Positions 8,479 to 18,331 of a DNA stretch of 64,000 nucleotides are shown one piece after another (position 1 is the stretch's first letter; each line of letters begins with the position of its first letter). Source of the DNA: Paenibacillus sp. UNC499MF (GTDB lineage Bacteria > Bacillota > Bacilli > Paenibacillales > NBRC-103111); the NCBI RefSeq assembly GCF_900107975.1, contig NZ_FNVF01000003.1, forward strand, positions 439,155-503,154. Reading direction: 5' to 3'. The position numbers were made by a program, and so were the translations under genes. The notes under the pieces are model-generated. The model was given only the letters and a program-made list of their open reading frames with translations. It ran no database searches and was not told where the DNA came from.

Positions 8479-9321
8479 TCAATACCGGGCTTCAGGTTTG
8501 GCGAACATGGCCTTGGCCTCCGGAACGACTCGGTCGATCAGGGATTGAATCGGTTCTTCCAGCTTGTCCGGATCTTCGGGATTGCAGGTCCAGTAAGCAA
8601 GGAATTCAATGTTTCCTTCGCCCCCGGTAATCGGAGAGAACGTCAGTCCTTTTAAGTAAAAGCCGATGTCCTTCGCGAATCCCAGGACACTTTCCAATAC
8701 GTCCTTATGCACTTCGGAATCCCGGATTACTCCGGATTTGCCTACTTTATCGCGTCCCGCTTCGAATTGTGGTTTGATCAGGGCAACCGTCTCCCCTTTT
8801 ATACCCAGCATCGCTTTCAGCGGAGGCAAAATAATTTTCAGGGAAATGAAAGAAACATCAATCGTGGAAAAAGACGGGGACGGACCGGTCAGTTCTTCCG
8901 GCGTCAAGTAACGGAAATTCGTGCGTTCCATAACCTGGACACGCTCATCCTGTCGAAGTGACCAGTCGAGCTGGTTATAGCCCACATCGATCGCGTACAC
9001 ATACGAAGCTCCGTTCTGGAGCGCGCAGTCCGTAAAACCGCCGGTAGAAGCTCCGATATCGAGCATCACCGCGTTTTTCACGTCAATGTCAAACTGTTTC
9101 AGCGCTTTTTCCAGCTTCAAGCCGCCGCGGCTCACATAAGGATGCACCGCACCTTTCACTTTCAAGGCGGCTGCGCGGCTAATTTTCATTCCTGCCTTAT
9201 CGACAGGCTCCTCATCAGCAAAAACAAGGCCAGCCATAATGGCGGCCTTGGCTTTTTCCCTGCTTTCAAAATAGCCTTGTTCGACGAGCAGCACATCAAT
9301 TCGTTCTTTATCTGTCGCCAT
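8479..9321 (-). CDS. tlyA: TlyA family rRNA 2'-O-methyltransferase / hemolysin-like protein
   Basis: The protein pairs an N-terminal S4 RNA-binding domain (about residues 8-70) with an FtsJ-type methyltransferase whose SAM motif is MLDIGASTGGFTD. TlyA in mycobacteria methylates 16S and 23S rRNA; the B. subtilis counterpart is YqxC. The start at 9321 is chosen because AGGAG lies 8 nt upstream; this gives 280 residues, like YqxC, whereas an upstream in-frame start would add 28 atypical residues. It lies between dxs and the unknown gene before argR, the usual Bacillales place. Confidence 0.93.
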   Translation of the reverse strand: MATDKERIDVLLVEQGYFESREKAKAAIMAGLVFADEEPVDKAGMKISRAAALKVKGAVHPYVSRGGLKLEKALKQFDIDVKNAVMLDIGASTGGFTDCALQNGASYVYAIDVGYNQLDWSLRQDERVQVMERTNFRYLTPEELTGPSPSFSTIDVSFISLKIILPPLKAMLGIKGETVALIKPQFEAGRDKVGKSGVIRDSEVHKDVLESVLGFAKDIGFYLKGLTFSPITGGEGNIEFLAYWTCNPEDPDKLEEPIQSLIDRVVPEAKAMFAKPEARY

Positions 9322-9444
9322 TCCATAAGCTCCTGTTATCGTTCGTCGTTTGGGCCGGCTGCTGCCGGCACGTGTAAGCTGGTTCCCGGGAGTGACTGTC
9401 GGCATGTGACGACAAGCCCTGCCCGCCGGGTTCCTGGCGGGATG

Positions 9445-11346
9445 TTAGGCGTTAAGGCCCGCGGAACGCTGGCGTTTGCGCGGCAGCAGCGTGTGAACCT
9501 GCGTAATCAGGTGTTCGGCGGTTAAGCCGACTTCCTGGCGCTGCTCTTTGATGGAACCGTGCTCCACAAAGTAATCCGGCACGCCCATCGTGCGGACACG
9601 AACGCCTTCGATGCCCTGCTTCGCGTAAAATTCGAGCACCGCGCTGCCGAAGCCGCCTTGTTCCGATCCTTCTTCCATAGTGATGATCGGCATATGCTCT
9701 TTGGCCAGCTGGAGAAGCATAGCCTCATCCAGCGGTTTGATAAACCGGGCGTTGATAACGCGCAGGTTAATGCCTTCTTTCTTCAGCATATCCGCGGCTT
9801 CCAGAGCGACCTGATTCATCGGGCCGACGGCCAGTACTGCCATCGTATCCCCTTCGGTCAGCGTCTCCCAGGTGCCGATCGGAATCGGCTGCGGATTCTC
9901 GTCCAGAGGGACGCCGAGCCCGTTAATGCGGGCATAACGCACGGCGACCGGCCCCTCGTTATAATCAATCCCCGTCCGCATCATGCGGCGGAGCTCGTTC
10001 TCGTCTTTAGGCATCATAAGCACCATATTCGGCAGGCTGCGCAGGAACGAGATATCGTACACGCCCTGGTGCGTTTCCCCGTCGGGACCTACAAAGCCGG
10101 CGCGGTCAATGGCAAACATGACGTTCAGCTTGGGACGGCAAATATCGTGCACAACCTGATCATAGGCGCGCTGGAGGAACGTCGAATAGACGGCGAATAC
10201 CGGTTTCAGCCCTTCCGCAGCCATGCCCGCACACAAAGTGGCCGCATGCTGTTCGGCGATACCCACATCGATCATACGCGTAGGGAAACGGGCGGCGAAA
10301 TTCATCAGCCCCGAACCTCCCGGCATAGCCGGCGTTACAGCTACGATGCGTTCGTCTTGCTCCGCAAGCTCTATCAACGTATTGCCGAAAACTTCGGTGT
10401 ACATCGGATTGCCCACGGCTTTAAGGAACTGGCCGGATTCGATCTTATACGGGCTGGCTCCGTGCCATTTGTGGGAATCCATCTCCGCGGGGGAATATCC
10501 TTTCCCCTTGGTCGTAATGACGTGGATGAGCACAGGGCCATCCACTTTCTCGGACTGCTTCAGCGTTTCAAGCAGCAAAGGAAGATTATGACCGTCGACG
10601 GGACCGATGTAATTGAAGCCCAGCTCTTCGAACCAGACACCGGAAACAAGCAAATATTTCAGGCTATCCTTGACTTTCTCCGCCGTCTTGGCCAGAGTCC
10701 CTCCGATAGCCGGGATTTTCTTAAGGAGACTTTCGACTTCTTCTTTCGCTTTGCGGTAATGCTTGTCGGACCTGATCTTGCTCAAATAATTGTGGATCGC
10801 GCCCACGTTAGGGGCGATGGACATTTCGTTGTCGTTCAGAATAACGGTTAAATTCTTCTTCTCGTGGCCGATATGGTTCATCGCTTCAAGCGCCATACCG
10901 CCGGTCATGGCTCCGTCGCCGATAACGGCAAAAACCCGGAAGTCTTCGCCCTTCAGATCGCGGGCCATGGCCATCCCCATCGCCGCCGATAGCGAGGTGC
11001 TGCTGTGTCCCGCTTCCCATACGTCGTGATCGCTTTCCGCCCGCTTGATGAAGCCGCACATCCCTTTATACTTGCGCAGGGTATCGAAGCGGTCTTTGCG
11101 CCCGGTTAAAATTTTGTGCACATACGCCTGGTGCCCCACATCGAAAATAAATTTGTCCCGGGGGCTGTCATAAAGCGTATGCAGCGCAATGGTCAGCTCC
11201 ACTATGCCCAGGTTGGAGGAGAGGTGCCCGCCGGATGCAGACAGCTTTTCGATGAGAAATTGCCGGATTTCTCCCGCAAGCTGTTCAAGGTCCGCCGTAG
11301 ACAACCTCTTTAAATCCTCTGGCTGGTTAATATGATCGAGCAGCAC
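9445..11346 (-). CDS. dxs: 1-deoxy-D-xylulose-5-phosphate synthase
   Basis: Dxs condenses pyruvate and glyceraldehyde 3-phosphate to DXP, the first step of the MEP isoprenoid pathway, using thiamine diphosphate. The N-terminal domain shows HLSSNLG (His41), the TPP motif [15 protein letters not shown] from 143, and [12 protein letters not shown]. The transketolase pyrimidine-binding domain follows with [10 protein letters not shown]. The length of 633 residues is normal. A GTG start follows a GAGGAAA site. It lies just after ispA, so two isoprenoid genes share one operon. Confidence 0.98.
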   Translation of the reverse strand: MLLDHINQPEDLKRLSTADLEQLAGEIRQFLIEKLSASGGHLSSNLGIVELTIALHTLYDSPRDKFIFDVGHQAYVHKILTGRKDRFDTLRKYKGMCGFIKRAESDHDVWEAGHSSTSLSAAMGMAMARDLKGEDFRVFAVIGDGAMTGGMALEAMNHIGHEKKNLTVILNDNEMSIAPNVGAIHNYLSKIRSDKHYRKAKEEVESLLKKIPAIGGTLAKTAEKVKDSLKYLLVSGVWFEELGFNYIGPVDGHNLPLLLETLKQSEKVDGPVLIHVITTKGKGYSPAEMDSHKWHGASPYKIESGQFLKAVGNPMYTEVFGNTLIELAEQDERIVAVTPAMPGGSGLMNFAARFPTRMIDVGIAEQHAATLCAGMAAEGLKPVFAVYSTFLQRAYDQVVHDICRPKLNVMFAIDRAGFVGPDGETHQGVYDISFLRSLPNMVLMMPKDENELRRMMRTGIDYNEGPVAVRYARINGLGVPLDENPQPIPIGTWETLTEGDTMAVLAVGPMNQVALEAADMLKKEGINLRVINARFIKPLDEAMLLQLAKEHMPIITMEEGSEQGGFGSAVLEFYAKQGIEGVRVRTMGVPDYFVEHGSIKEQRQEVGLTAEHLITQVHTLLPRKRQRSAGLNA

Positions 11347-11440
11347 ATTAATTTCCTCGCTTTCCGAAGGTGAAAATTAGCAAAATTTATGAAATACGTT
11401 CATGTGTTCGTGTATTTTATTTTACCATTATACCACAATT

Positions 11441-12343
11441 TCAACGGTCACGCTTCATCAGGTAATCGGCCAGCTCAAGCAGTCTCCGCGGATCCGGCAG
11501 AACCCCTCCGGAGATCGCCGTTTTGGCCTCGTCCGTCAATTGGGCGACCCGCCGTTCCGATTCCTCCAGCCCGATGAAAAAAGGATACGTCACCTTCTGC
11601 TGCTTCTCGTCGCTGCCTACGGCTTTGCCCAGCTTCTCCTGCGTGCCGGTCACATCCAGAATATCGTCCTGGATCTGAAACGCCAGCCCGATCGAGCGGC
11701 CGAAGTCCGTAAGCGCTTCAAGCTGCCTGTCGTCCGCCCCGGCTATCCGGCCGCCCGCGCGGAGCGAGAAAATAATGAGATCGCTCGTTTTGTGCTGATG
11801 AATATATTCCAGGCCGCTCAGTTCCGTAATCCCCTGCTCGCCCTTCATGTCGGCCACTTGTCCGCCGACCATTCCCCGGGCGCCGGAATATTCGGCCAGC
11901 TCCTCGACAATCGTCAGTACTTGTTCGGCCGGAACGCCATGCCTGCGCGCCTGTGAAGCGCTGTAGAACGCCTGAGTCAGCAGAGCGTCTCCGGCAAGGA
12001 TGGCCATCGCTTCTCCGTAAACTTTATGGTTGGTTAGTTTGCCCCTCCGGTAGTCATCGTTATCCATGGCAGGCAAATCATCGTGAATCAGCGAGTACGT
12101 ATGAACCATTTCGATGGCGCAGGCTACCGGCATAGCGGCTTCCTTGCGTCCTCCCAGGGCTTCCGCCGCGGCAAGGACAAGTATCGGCCTAAGCCGTTTG
12201 CCTCCCGCGTCGATCGAATACTGGGCGGACTGCCGCAGCACATCCGGAATGTCCCAAATCCGGGGAAACAGCTCCTGAAGCTCTCCCTCGATTTCTTTCG
12301 CATAAGAAGCGATATATTCTTGGATGTTCATGTCGTTGTTCAA
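11441..12343 (-). CDS. ispA: Farnesyl diphosphate synthase (short-chain polyprenyl synthase)
   Basis: IspA condenses IPP with DMAPP and geranyl diphosphate to make farnesyl diphosphate. The first aspartate-rich motif is HDDLPAMDNDD (Asp88, Asp89, Asp94), and the second is FQIQDDILD near residue 233. The length is 300 residues. A TTG start overlaps the xseB stop by 4 bp and follows AAAGGGG; the ATG four codons later is the alternative. The gene sits between xseB and dxs as in B. subtilis (yqiD). Chain length is inferred from the context and motif spacing, not proven. Confidence 0.96.
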   Translation of the reverse strand: MNNDMNIQEYIASYAKEIEGELQELFPRIWDIPDVLRQSAQYSIDAGGKRLRPILVLAAAEALGGRKEAAMPVACAIEMVHTYSLIHDDLPAMDNDDYRRGKLTNHKVYGEAMAILAGDALLTQAFYSASQARRHGVPAEQVLTIVEELAEYSGARGMVGGQVADMKGEQGITELSGLEYIHQHKTSDLIIFSLRAGGRIAGADDRQLEALTDFGRSIGLAFQIQDDILDVTGTQEKLGKAVGSDEKQQKVTYPFFIGLEESERRVAQLTDEAKTAISGGVLPDPRRLLELADYLMKRDR

Positions 12344-12615
12344 CGGGATTCCCCTTTGTCCTCGATCATATTGGCTCCGAACGGCTTCTTCGAAAGACCG
12401 GCTTCGCTTTCCACGAGCATTTCGATCTTCTTCTCCACCACCTCAAGCTTCTGGCCGCACAGATGAGACAATTTCATGCCTTCCTGGTACAGCTCGATCG
12501 CCTGCTCGAGAGGCACATCTCCGCTCTCCAGCTTCGCTACGATTCCTTCCAGCTTGTCCATCGCTTCCTCGAAGCTGATGGCGGTTTCTTCCTGCAAATT
12601 ACTTTCGTTCCCCAT
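12340..12615 (-). CDS. xseB: Exodeoxyribonuclease VII small subunit
   Basis: This small helical subunit (91 residues) binds XseA to form exonuclease VII, which degrades single-stranded DNA. The core MDKLEGIVAKLESGDVPLEQAIELYQEGMKL matches the family. The ATG lies within the last codons of xseA, 17 bp before its stop, with GGAGA upstream; its own stop overlaps ispA by 4 bp. The overlaps on both sides indicate translational coupling. Confidence 0.96.
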   Translation of the reverse strand: MGNESNLQEETAISFEEAMDKLEGIVAKLESGDVPLEQAIELYQEGMKLSHLCGQKLEVVEKKIEMLVESEAGLSKKPFGANMIEDKGESR

Positions 12616-13966
12616 TTGTTTTCTCCTCCATCGCCCAGACGTGGCAGTCGAGCCGTCCGTCGGTCAGCTGAACTCGGACCATATCGCCGATCTGAACCTG
12701 CTCGATCGAATTTAATACGCGTTTTTCTTTCTCGTCGTAAACAAGGCTGTATCCCCGCTGCATCACTTTCAGCGGGCTCAGCGCATCCAGGTGGCGCAGC
12801 GTGGATACAAGCTGCTGCCTGCGGCCCCTGGCGACGCCCTGCATCGCCAGAGTGAGCGCCCGCTCCGCGCCTTCCACGCGCTTGCGGGCGTAACGCACCT
12901 GCTCCTGCGGGTTGAAGCCCGACAGGGTGCGCTCCAGACGCATGCGGCGGTCGCCGGCCCGGCCGACAAGCTGACGCATGCGGAAAGAAAGCTGCTCGCC
13001 CAGCCGGTCCAGCCGCTGGGCCGGATGCTGCAGAAGCTGCCGGTGCGGATTGGTCAGGTAAGGCGAGCGGCGGAGCCGGTCCAGCCGGTCCTGACGACGC
13101 TGCAGCTGCTGCAGCAGGCCGCGGTGCAGGCGCTGGCGGAGATGAGCCATCTGCTGCTTCAGCTCCAGATGGTGAGGCACCGCCAGCTCCGCCGCGGCCG
13201 TAGGCGTCGCCGCCCTGAGGTCGGCGACGAAATCCGCGATGGTGAAGTCGGTCTCGTGGCCGACGGCCGAGATGACGGGGATCGCGGAGGCGAAGATGCT
13301 GCGGGCAACGACTTCTTCGTTGAACGCCCACAGCTCCTCCAGCGAACCCCCGCCCCGGCCGACGATCAGCACGTCGACTTCACCGAGCCTGTTCATCGTC
13401 TCGATGGCCCGGACGATGGACGGAGCGGCCTGAGCGCCCTGCACCAGCACCGGAAACAGCAGAATCGGCACATTCGGGAACCGCCGCTGCAGGGTGATAA
13501 TTATGTCCCGGACGGCGGCCCCCGTCGGCGATGTGATCACGCCGACGGCCTTCGGCATCCGGGGAATCGGTTTCTTCCGCTCGGTGCGGAACAAGCCCTC
13601 GCTCTCGAGCTTCTGTTTGAGCTGCTCGAACGCGAGGTACAAGCCGCCGATTCCGTCCGGCTGCATCTGCGTGACGTAGAACTGGTACTGCCCGTCCCGT
13701 TCGTAGACCGAAACGTTCCCGCGGGCGATCACCATCGTCCCTTCCTTCGGACGGAAAGGAAGCCGCTGGTTGTACGACGCGAACATGATGCTCTTGAGGC
13801 GGCTGTCTTTATCTTTAAGCGTAAAATACATATGGCCGCTGGAATGATGCGTAAAGTTGGAAATCTCACCGCGCACCCAAACGTCCTGAAGGCGGTTGTC
13901 GCCTTCGAGCTTCATTTTGATATAGCGGTTGAGATCCCTAATGGATAATACGGCGCGCTCGCTCAT
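12599..13966 (-). CDS. xseA: Exodeoxyribonuclease VII large subunit
   Basis: This is the catalytic subunit of exonuclease VII. An N-terminal OB-fold (about residues 10-100) is followed by the catalytic domain with VGVITSPTGAAVRDI, the GRGGGSLEELWAFNEE motif and AVGHETDFTIADFVAD, then a long Arg/Leu/Gln-rich coiled coil where XseB binds. The length of 455 residues is normal. The coiled-coil part is GC-rich and gives long open frames on other strands, which are not genes. It starts 3 bp after folD. Confidence 0.97.
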   Translation of the reverse strand: MSERAVLSIRDLNRYIKMKLEGDNRLQDVWVRGEISNFTHHSSGHMYFTLKDKDSRLKSIMFASYNQRLPFRPKEGTMVIARGNVSVYERDGQYQFYVTQMQPDGIGGLYLAFEQLKQKLESEGLFRTERKKPIPRMPKAVGVITSPTGAAVRDIIITLQRRFPNVPILLFPVLVQGAQAAPSIVRAIETMNRLGEVDVLIVGRGGGSLEELWAFNEEVVARSIFASAIPVISAVGHETDFTIADFVADLRAATPTAAAELAVPHHLELKQQMAHLRQRLHRGLLQQLQRRQDRLDRLRRSPYLTNPHRQLLQHPAQRLDRLGEQLSFRMRQLVGRAGDRRMRLERTLSGFNPQEQVRYARKRVEGAERALTLAMQGVARGRRQQLVSTLRHLDALSPLKVMQRGYSLVYDEKEKRVLNSIEQVQIGDMVRVQLTDGRLDCHVWAMEEKTNGERK

Positions 13967-13969
13967 GCG

Positions 13970-14842
13970 TTACACGCCCGCTTCTGTACCCGTATTGGAC
14001 GCGCGGCGGGCCGAGCTCAGCGTATTCTTGAGCAGCATCGTGATGGTCATCGGACCTACACATCCCGGAACCGGTGTAATGTAGCCCGCGATTTCTTTGA
14101 CGGCATCGAAATCGACATCACCGCACAGCTTGCCTTCGGCGTTGCGGTTCATCCCGACGTCGATCACGACCGCGCCCGGTTTCACGTGCCGGTCTTCAAT
14201 CACGCCGGCTTTGCCAACCGCCGCAACGAGAATGTCCGCCTGGCGTGTAATATCCTGCAGGTTCGGCGTGCGCGAGTGGCAGATTGTAACCGTAGCATGC
14301 TCGCGGAGCAGCAGCATCGCCATCGGCTTGCCGACGATATTGCTTCTTCCGACGACAACGGCATGTTTGCCGGCCGGGGACACGCCGATTTTTTTCAGCA
14401 CTTCCATAACGCCTGCCGGCGTACAAGGAAGCATGCCTTCTTTGCCGATCATCAGATTACCCACGTTAACCGGGTGGAAACAATCCACATCCTTCTCCGG
14501 AGTAATCTCATCTACGACCTGCTCCTCGTTGATGTGGCCTGGAAGCGGAGACTGGACGAGAATTCCGTGAAATTCCGTGTTACGGTTATATTCGTGGATC
14601 AGCTTGACAAGCTCTTCCTGGGAAGTATCGGCCGGAAGACGGTGAACATGAGACTGGATGCCGACCTGGGCGCAAGCTTTTTCCTTGTTGTTGACGTAAA
14701 CATGGGAAGCCTGGTCGTCGCCGACGATAATCACCACAAGTCCGGGTGTCGTGCCCCGTGCGGAAAGCTCCTCGACTTCCTGCTTGATTTCTTCCCGAAT
14801 GGAACGGACGATTTCTTTGCCGTTAATCACTTCTGCTGCCAT
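13970..14842 (-). CDS. folD: Bifunctional methylenetetrahydrofolate dehydrogenase/cyclohydrolase
   Basis: FolD interconverts methylene-, methenyl- and 10-formyl-tetrahydrofolate using NADP. The start at 14842 is backed by GGGAGGAGA and gives 290 residues. Conserved elements include YVNNKEKACAQVGI with the catalytic Lys, ILVQSPLPGHI, DVDCFHPVN and the NADP-binding VVGRSNIVGKP. The C-terminal signature normally written PGGVGPMT reads PGCVGPMT, a Gly-to-Cys change. The gene is followed by xseA after 3 bp and preceded by nusB 160 bp away. Confidence 0.97.
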   Translation of the reverse strand: MAAEVINGKEIVRSIREEIKQEVEELSARGTTPGLVVIIVGDDQASHVYVNNKEKACAQVGIQSHVHRLPADTSQEELVKLIHEYNRNTEFHGILVQSPLPGHINEEQVVDEITPEKDVDCFHPVNVGNLMIGKEGMLPCTPAGVMEVLKKIGVSPAGKHAVVVGRSNIVGKPMAMLLLREHATVTICHSRTPNLQDITRQADILVAAVGKAGVIEDRHVKPGAVVIDVGMNRNAEGKLCGDVDFDAVKEIAGYITPVPGCVGPMTITMLLKNTLSSARRASNTGTEAGV

Positions 14843-15002
14843 GACGGTTCTCCTCCCTAATTCTCCGTGAAATGGTTTTCTCTGTTTTTCCTGTGTCCCT
14901 GTTATCTTTGTTATTTCCTTATTGTAGCCCGCAATAAGCAGATAGCGCAAAGCTGCCCGGACAATTCTTCTCAGAAGTCCCGACAACCGTGCGCCCGGTT
15001 TA

Positions 15003-15464
15003 TTACTCTTTGCCGCCGCGGATATTTTCCCTCAGCGTATCTACGTCTTTGATCATTTTGCCGAGTACGCCGTTCACGAATTTGCCGGAATCGTCCGTAC
15101 CGAAATGCTTTGCCAGATCGATGGCCTCGTTAACGACAACCTTCGGCGGGACATCTTCCTGAAACAGCATTTCGAACGCGGCCAGACGCAGCACTTCACG
15201 GTCTACGCGGGAAAGCCTGTCCATTTTCCAGCCCTTCAGGTAACCGGCCAGCAGCTCGTCGATGCGGTTCCGGTTGCTTAACGTGCCGTCCACGAGCTCG
15301 CGGATATACTCCGGCATAATTTTTTCCTTATGATCTACCTGGGCCTCGTTATCGTTCTCCGCCTCATGTACGGCAACGTTCACCGCTTCCGCCGCCGAAA
15401 CCCCGTTCATATCGATCTGATACAAGCTCTGCAAAGCTATTTCTCTGGCTACTCTACGCCTCAT
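15003..15464 (-). CDS. nusB: Transcription antitermination factor NusB
   Basis: NusB binds boxA RNA together with NusE (S10) during rRNA antitermination. The 153-residue protein begins MRRRVAREIALQSLYQID and has the conserved helical core VLRLAAFEMLF and PPKVVVNEAIDLAKHFGTDDSGKFVNGVL. The start follows GGGAGG. The C-terminal helix is slightly extended and charged. It stands between the DUF2273/Asp23 genes and folD, as in other Bacillales. Confidence 0.97.
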   Translation of the reverse strand: MRRRVAREIALQSLYQIDMNGVSAAEAVNVAVHEAENDNEAQVDHKEKIMPEYIRELVDGTLSNRNRIDELLAGYLKGWKMDRLSRVDREVLRLAAFEMLFQEDVPPKVVVNEAIDLAKHFGTDDSGKFVNGVLGKMIKDVDTLRENIRGGKE

Positions 15465-15540
15465 TGTATGCCTCCCACATCTTAAACCGCTAGTTCGTTC
15501 GTCTACGTCTAGTATACGTCATTTTAAATCCAACCCAAAC

Positions 15541-15569
15541 AAAAAAATCCAAGGTTGAACCCAGGATTT
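15541..15569 (-). terminator. Possible intercistronic terminator/attenuator before nusB
   Basis: On the minus strand AAATCC pairs with GGATTT around a smaller GGTT/AACC hairpin, followed by a run of seven T. It directly follows the DUF2273 stop. It may dampen read-through into nusB rather than stop it fully. Confidence 0.45.
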
Positions 15570-15799
15570 CAGCGAAACATTCTCCATTTTTGCGTAAGAA
15601 ATTGCCAAAGGTTCTGGAAAGGGAGCAGAAAATCTTCGCCCCGGTCTACTTTTTTGCCGATATAATACCCCAGGAACACGATAAATGCAAAAATCAGCAT
15701 ATCCCAGAAGCCGAAAAACAGATAGACCAGGCCCAGAACAAGTCCGGCGCCTCCGCCGGTTATCGTTCCGGGGTGCTCCTGCCACAATTTTCTCCACAT
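15569..15799 (-). CDS. DUF2273 small membrane protein of the Asp23/AmaP locus
   Basis: This small membrane protein (76 residues) begins MWRKLWQEHPGTITGGGAGLVLGLVYLFFGFWD and has two closely spaced hydrophobic segments. The ATG at 15799 is preferred over an upstream GTG because GAGGTGGG sits about 8 nt before it. In Gram-positives DUF2273 proteins are encoded beside Asp23 and AmaP and belong to the membrane-attached alkaline-shock complex. It starts 14 bp after the amaP stop. Confidence 0.88.
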   Translation of the reverse strand: MWRKLWQEHPGTITGGGAGLVLGLVYLFFGFWDMLIFAFIVFLGYYIGKKVDRGEDFLLPFQNLWQFLTQKWRMFR

Positions 15800-15813
15800 G
15801 AGAGGACCCACCT

Positions 15814-16380
15814 CTATTCTACCCGGCTTTTAAACGTTGGGGTATTCTGCACGATATTCGCCACATACACGGATACGACGGAGACCGGGATTCCCGTAAT
15901 CTCTTCCACGTGATTCTTGACCGCGGACTGCATTTCCTCCGTAATTTCCGGAATGGAAGTTTCCCCGTCCACTACGGTGCGGATACCGATCTCGAGTCCG
16001 GCTTCGCTCACCTTCACACGGGCGCGCAAATCGCGTACGCCACGGCTTCTTCCGGCCGCTTTCAACGACAGATTCTCCACCGTTTCCACCGAAATCCGGA
16101 TATCCCCGTACTCGCTGCGCTGGTCGATAGACGGCGCCTGCGTACGGCTTCTGCGGACAGATATGTAAAAAAAGCGGATGCTGATCAGAAAAATAACGAT
16201 TCCGGCTCCGATTACCCATGCCTTGGATACGGTAAAGCCGCTGTCGAACACATCCTGGAGAAAATAATCGGTCGATCTCATCGGAATGAGCTGAAAAGCT
16301 GCGAGTACGGCGATGGCGGAAAGGAACATGATCGCGAGGCTAAAAAGAAATAACAGGAGTCTGTCCAATAGTTTGACCAC
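15814..16380 (-). CDS. amaP: Alkaline shock response membrane anchor protein AmaP
   Basis: AmaP tethers Asp23-type proteins to the membrane in staphylococci. This 188-residue protein has two transmembrane helices (about 8-33 and 51-74), then an Asp23-like domain from about residue 88, with DIRISVETVENLSLKAAGRSRGVRDLRARVKV. The GTG start follows AAGGAG. It lies between the asp23-like gene and DUF2273, the expected trio. The role in envelope stress is inferred from the family. Confidence 0.9.
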   Translation of the reverse strand: MVKLLDRLLLFLFSLAIMFLSAIAVLAAFQLIPMRSTDYFLQDVFDSGFTVSKAWVIGAGIVIFLISIRFFYISVRRSRTQAPSIDQRSEYGDIRISVETVENLSLKAAGRSRGVRDLRARVKVSEAGLEIGIRTVVDGETSIPEITEEMQSAVKNHVEEITGIPVSVVSVYVANIVQNTPTFKSRVE

Positions 16381-16410
16381 AGCAAATGGCTCCTTCCGAA
16401 ATAAGTGAGG

Positions 16411-16436
16411 AACCCCCGTCCTTAGCGGTTGGGGGT
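16411..16436 (-). other. G/C hairpin between yqhY and amaP
   Basis: ACCCCC and GGGGGT form a stem across a 13-nt loop in the 79-bp gap, without a proper T-run. It could be an RNA processing or stabilising hairpin that sets different levels of the two proteins. Evidence is limited to the repeat itself. Confidence 0.35.
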
Positions 16437-16459
16437 CAGTGTGTAGCCGCTGCTATTTA

Positions 16460-16870
16460 TTATTTTACGCGCAGTGCGGCCGAATCCTCTTCAACCGGCT
16501 TCTCGGCCGTCTTGAATTGGACGTCGTGAATGTGAACGTTTACTTCCACGACACTCAGCCCTGTCATCGATTCGATTGCCAATTTCACGTTCTGTTGGAT
16601 CTTGCCGGCCACTTCGGGAATCCGGTGTCCGAATTCCATCACGATCGAAACATCGATCGCCGCTTCGCGCTGACCGACGTCCACCTTGATGCCTTTGGCA
16701 AAGTTTTTGCGTCCGAGAAGCTCGGTAATGCCGTTGACAAAGCCTCCGCTCATGCCGGCCACGCCTTCAACCTCGACGGTAGCGAGTCCCGCAATCACTT
16801 CTATGACTTCGGGAGCGATCTGAATGGTGCCCATATCTGTCTTCTCGTAATCCGCTGCAATCATCGTCAT
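16460..16870 (-). CDS. yqhY: Asp23/Gls24 family protein YqhY
   Basis: This 136-residue soluble Asp23 protein has GTIQIAPEVIEVIAGLATVEVEGVAGMSGGF near the start and VEVNVHIHDVQF near the end. In B. subtilis YqhY is encoded with accBC and influences acetyl-CoA carboxylase activity. Here too it directly follows accC (84 bp) and precedes its likely membrane partner AmaP. The start at 16870 is chosen because GGAGG lies 10 nt upstream. Confidence 0.93.
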   Translation of the reverse strand: MTMIAADYEKTDMGTIQIAPEVIEVIAGLATVEVEGVAGMSGGFVNGITELLGRKNFAKGIKVDVGQREAAIDVSIVMEFGHRIPEVAGKIQQNVKLAIESMTGLSVVEVNVHIHDVQFKTAEKPVEEDSAALRVK

Positions 16871-16954
16871 CCTATGCAACCCTCCTGCACGTTTGGGATA
16901 AGCCCACTAATTTAATACTATACCATTCCGGGATTTTTATGACAACGAATCCGC

Positions 16955-18313
16955 TCAGGATTCCGGGTCGTTCACGTCGTGCTCTTCCAGGAATTTGATA
17001 TCGAAGTCTCCGCTCAGGAATTTGCGATGATTCAGCAGCTTCAAGTGAAAAGGAATCGTCGTATGGACGCCTTCGACTTCAAACTCGGCCAATGCACGCT
17101 TCATCCGGTTCACGGCTTCTTCACGGGTCGCTCCCCATACGATCAGCTTGGCGATCATGGAATCGTAATGCGGAGGAATCACATACCCCGGATAAGCCGC
17201 ACTGTCCACGCGGACGCCTATGCCGCCCGGAGGCAGATAGAAGTTGATGCGTCCCGGAGAAGGCATAAAGTTGCGCTCGGGGTCTTCCGCATTAATCCGG
17301 CATTCGATCGACCAGCCGTTAATCTGAATATCTTCCTGCGTAAACGGAAGCGGGTTGCCTTCGGCGGCGCGGATCATTTCCTTGATCAGGTCGACGCCCG
17401 TAACGTATTCCGTCACCGGATGCTCCACCTGGATACGGGTATTCATTTCCATGAAGTAGAAGTTCCCGTCCGGCCCGAGCAAAAATTCAAGTGTTCCCGC
17501 ACCGGAATAGTTGACGGCCTTCGCCGCGCGTACGGCAGCTTCCCCCATCGCCTGACGGATTTCAGGCGACAAGGTCGGGCAAGGAGCCTCTTCGACCAGC
17601 TTCTGGCGGCGGCGCTGCACCGAGCAGTCGCGTTCGCCGAGATGGACCGCGTTGCCGTGCTTGTCCGCTATGATCTGAATCTCGACGTGCTTCATGCCCG
17701 TCAAGTATTTCTCCAGGTAAACGCCGGAGTTGCCGAAGTTCAGCTGGGCTTCCTGCTGGGCCGTCATAATATGCTGGATCAGCATATCCTCGCTTTCGGC
17801 GATCCGGATGCCTTTGCCTCCGCCGCCGGCCGTCGCTTTGATAATAAGCGGATAACCGATGTCACGGCCGAGAGAAATGGCTTCGTCGAGGTCCTCGATC
17901 AGCCCGTCGGAGCCGGGAATAACGGGAACGCCCGCTTCCTTCATCGTCTGCTTCGCGACAGCCTTGTCCCCCATTTTGGTAATGGCTTCCGGGGAAGGAC
18001 CGATAAACGTAATGTTGCAGCTTTCGCAGATCTCCGCGAAATCCGCATTTTCCGCCAGAAACCCGTAACCGGGGTGAATGGCGTCCGTATCGGTGAGCGT
18101 GGCCACGCTCATGATATTTGTAAAATTCAAATAGCTGTCTTTGGAAGGCGTAGGTCCGATGCAGTACGCTTCGTCTGCTAGACGGACGTGAAGAGCGTCC
18201 CGGTCCGCTTCCGAATAGACGGCAATCGTCTGAATGCCAAGTTCACGGCAGGCGCGAATAATCCGCACGGCAATTTCACCGCGGTTTGCAATTAAGACTT
18301 TCTGAAAACCCAT
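16955..18313 (-). CDS. accC: Acetyl-CoA carboxylase biotin carboxylase subunit
   Basis: AccC carboxylates the biotin on AccB with bicarbonate and ATP, starting fatty acid synthesis. The ATP-grasp core is visible: [17 protein letters not shown], the Gly-rich ATP loop [31 protein letters not shown], and [18 protein letters not shown]. The ATG at 18313 follows CGGAGGG and gives 452 residues. It starts 18 bp after accB. Confidence 0.98.
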   Translation of the reverse strand: MGFQKVLIANRGEIAVRIIRACRELGIQTIAVYSEADRDALHVRLADEAYCIGPTPSKDSYLNFTNIMSVATLTDTDAIHPGYGFLAENADFAEICESCNITFIGPSPEAITKMGDKAVAKQTMKEAGVPVIPGSDGLIEDLDEAISLGRDIGYPLIIKATAGGGGKGIRIAESEDMLIQHIMTAQQEAQLNFGNSGVYLEKYLTGMKHVEIQIIADKHGNAVHLGERDCSVQRRRQKLVEEAPCPTLSPEIRQAMGEAAVRAAKAVNYSGAGTLEFLLGPDGNFYFMEMNTRIQVEHPVTEYVTGVDLIKEMIRAAEGNPLPFTQEDIQINGWSIECRINAEDPERNFMPSPGRINFYLPPGGIGVRVDSAAYPGYVIPPHYDSMIAKLIVWGATREEAVNRMKRALAEFEVEGVHTTIPFHLKLLNHRKFLSGDFDIKFLEEHDVNDPES

Positions 18314-18331
18314 TTTGTTCCCTCCGTTCAA

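Noticed and set aside
12537-13331. 264-codon open frame overlapping xseA in another minus-strand frame
   Set aside because: It lies within the certain xseA gene, has Ala/Pro/Arg-rich nonsense composition and no family motif; it is a product of high third-position GC.
16979-18181. 400-codon plus-strand open frame opposite accC
   Set aside because: accC on the minus strand is unmistakable; the antisense frame has no recognisable domain.
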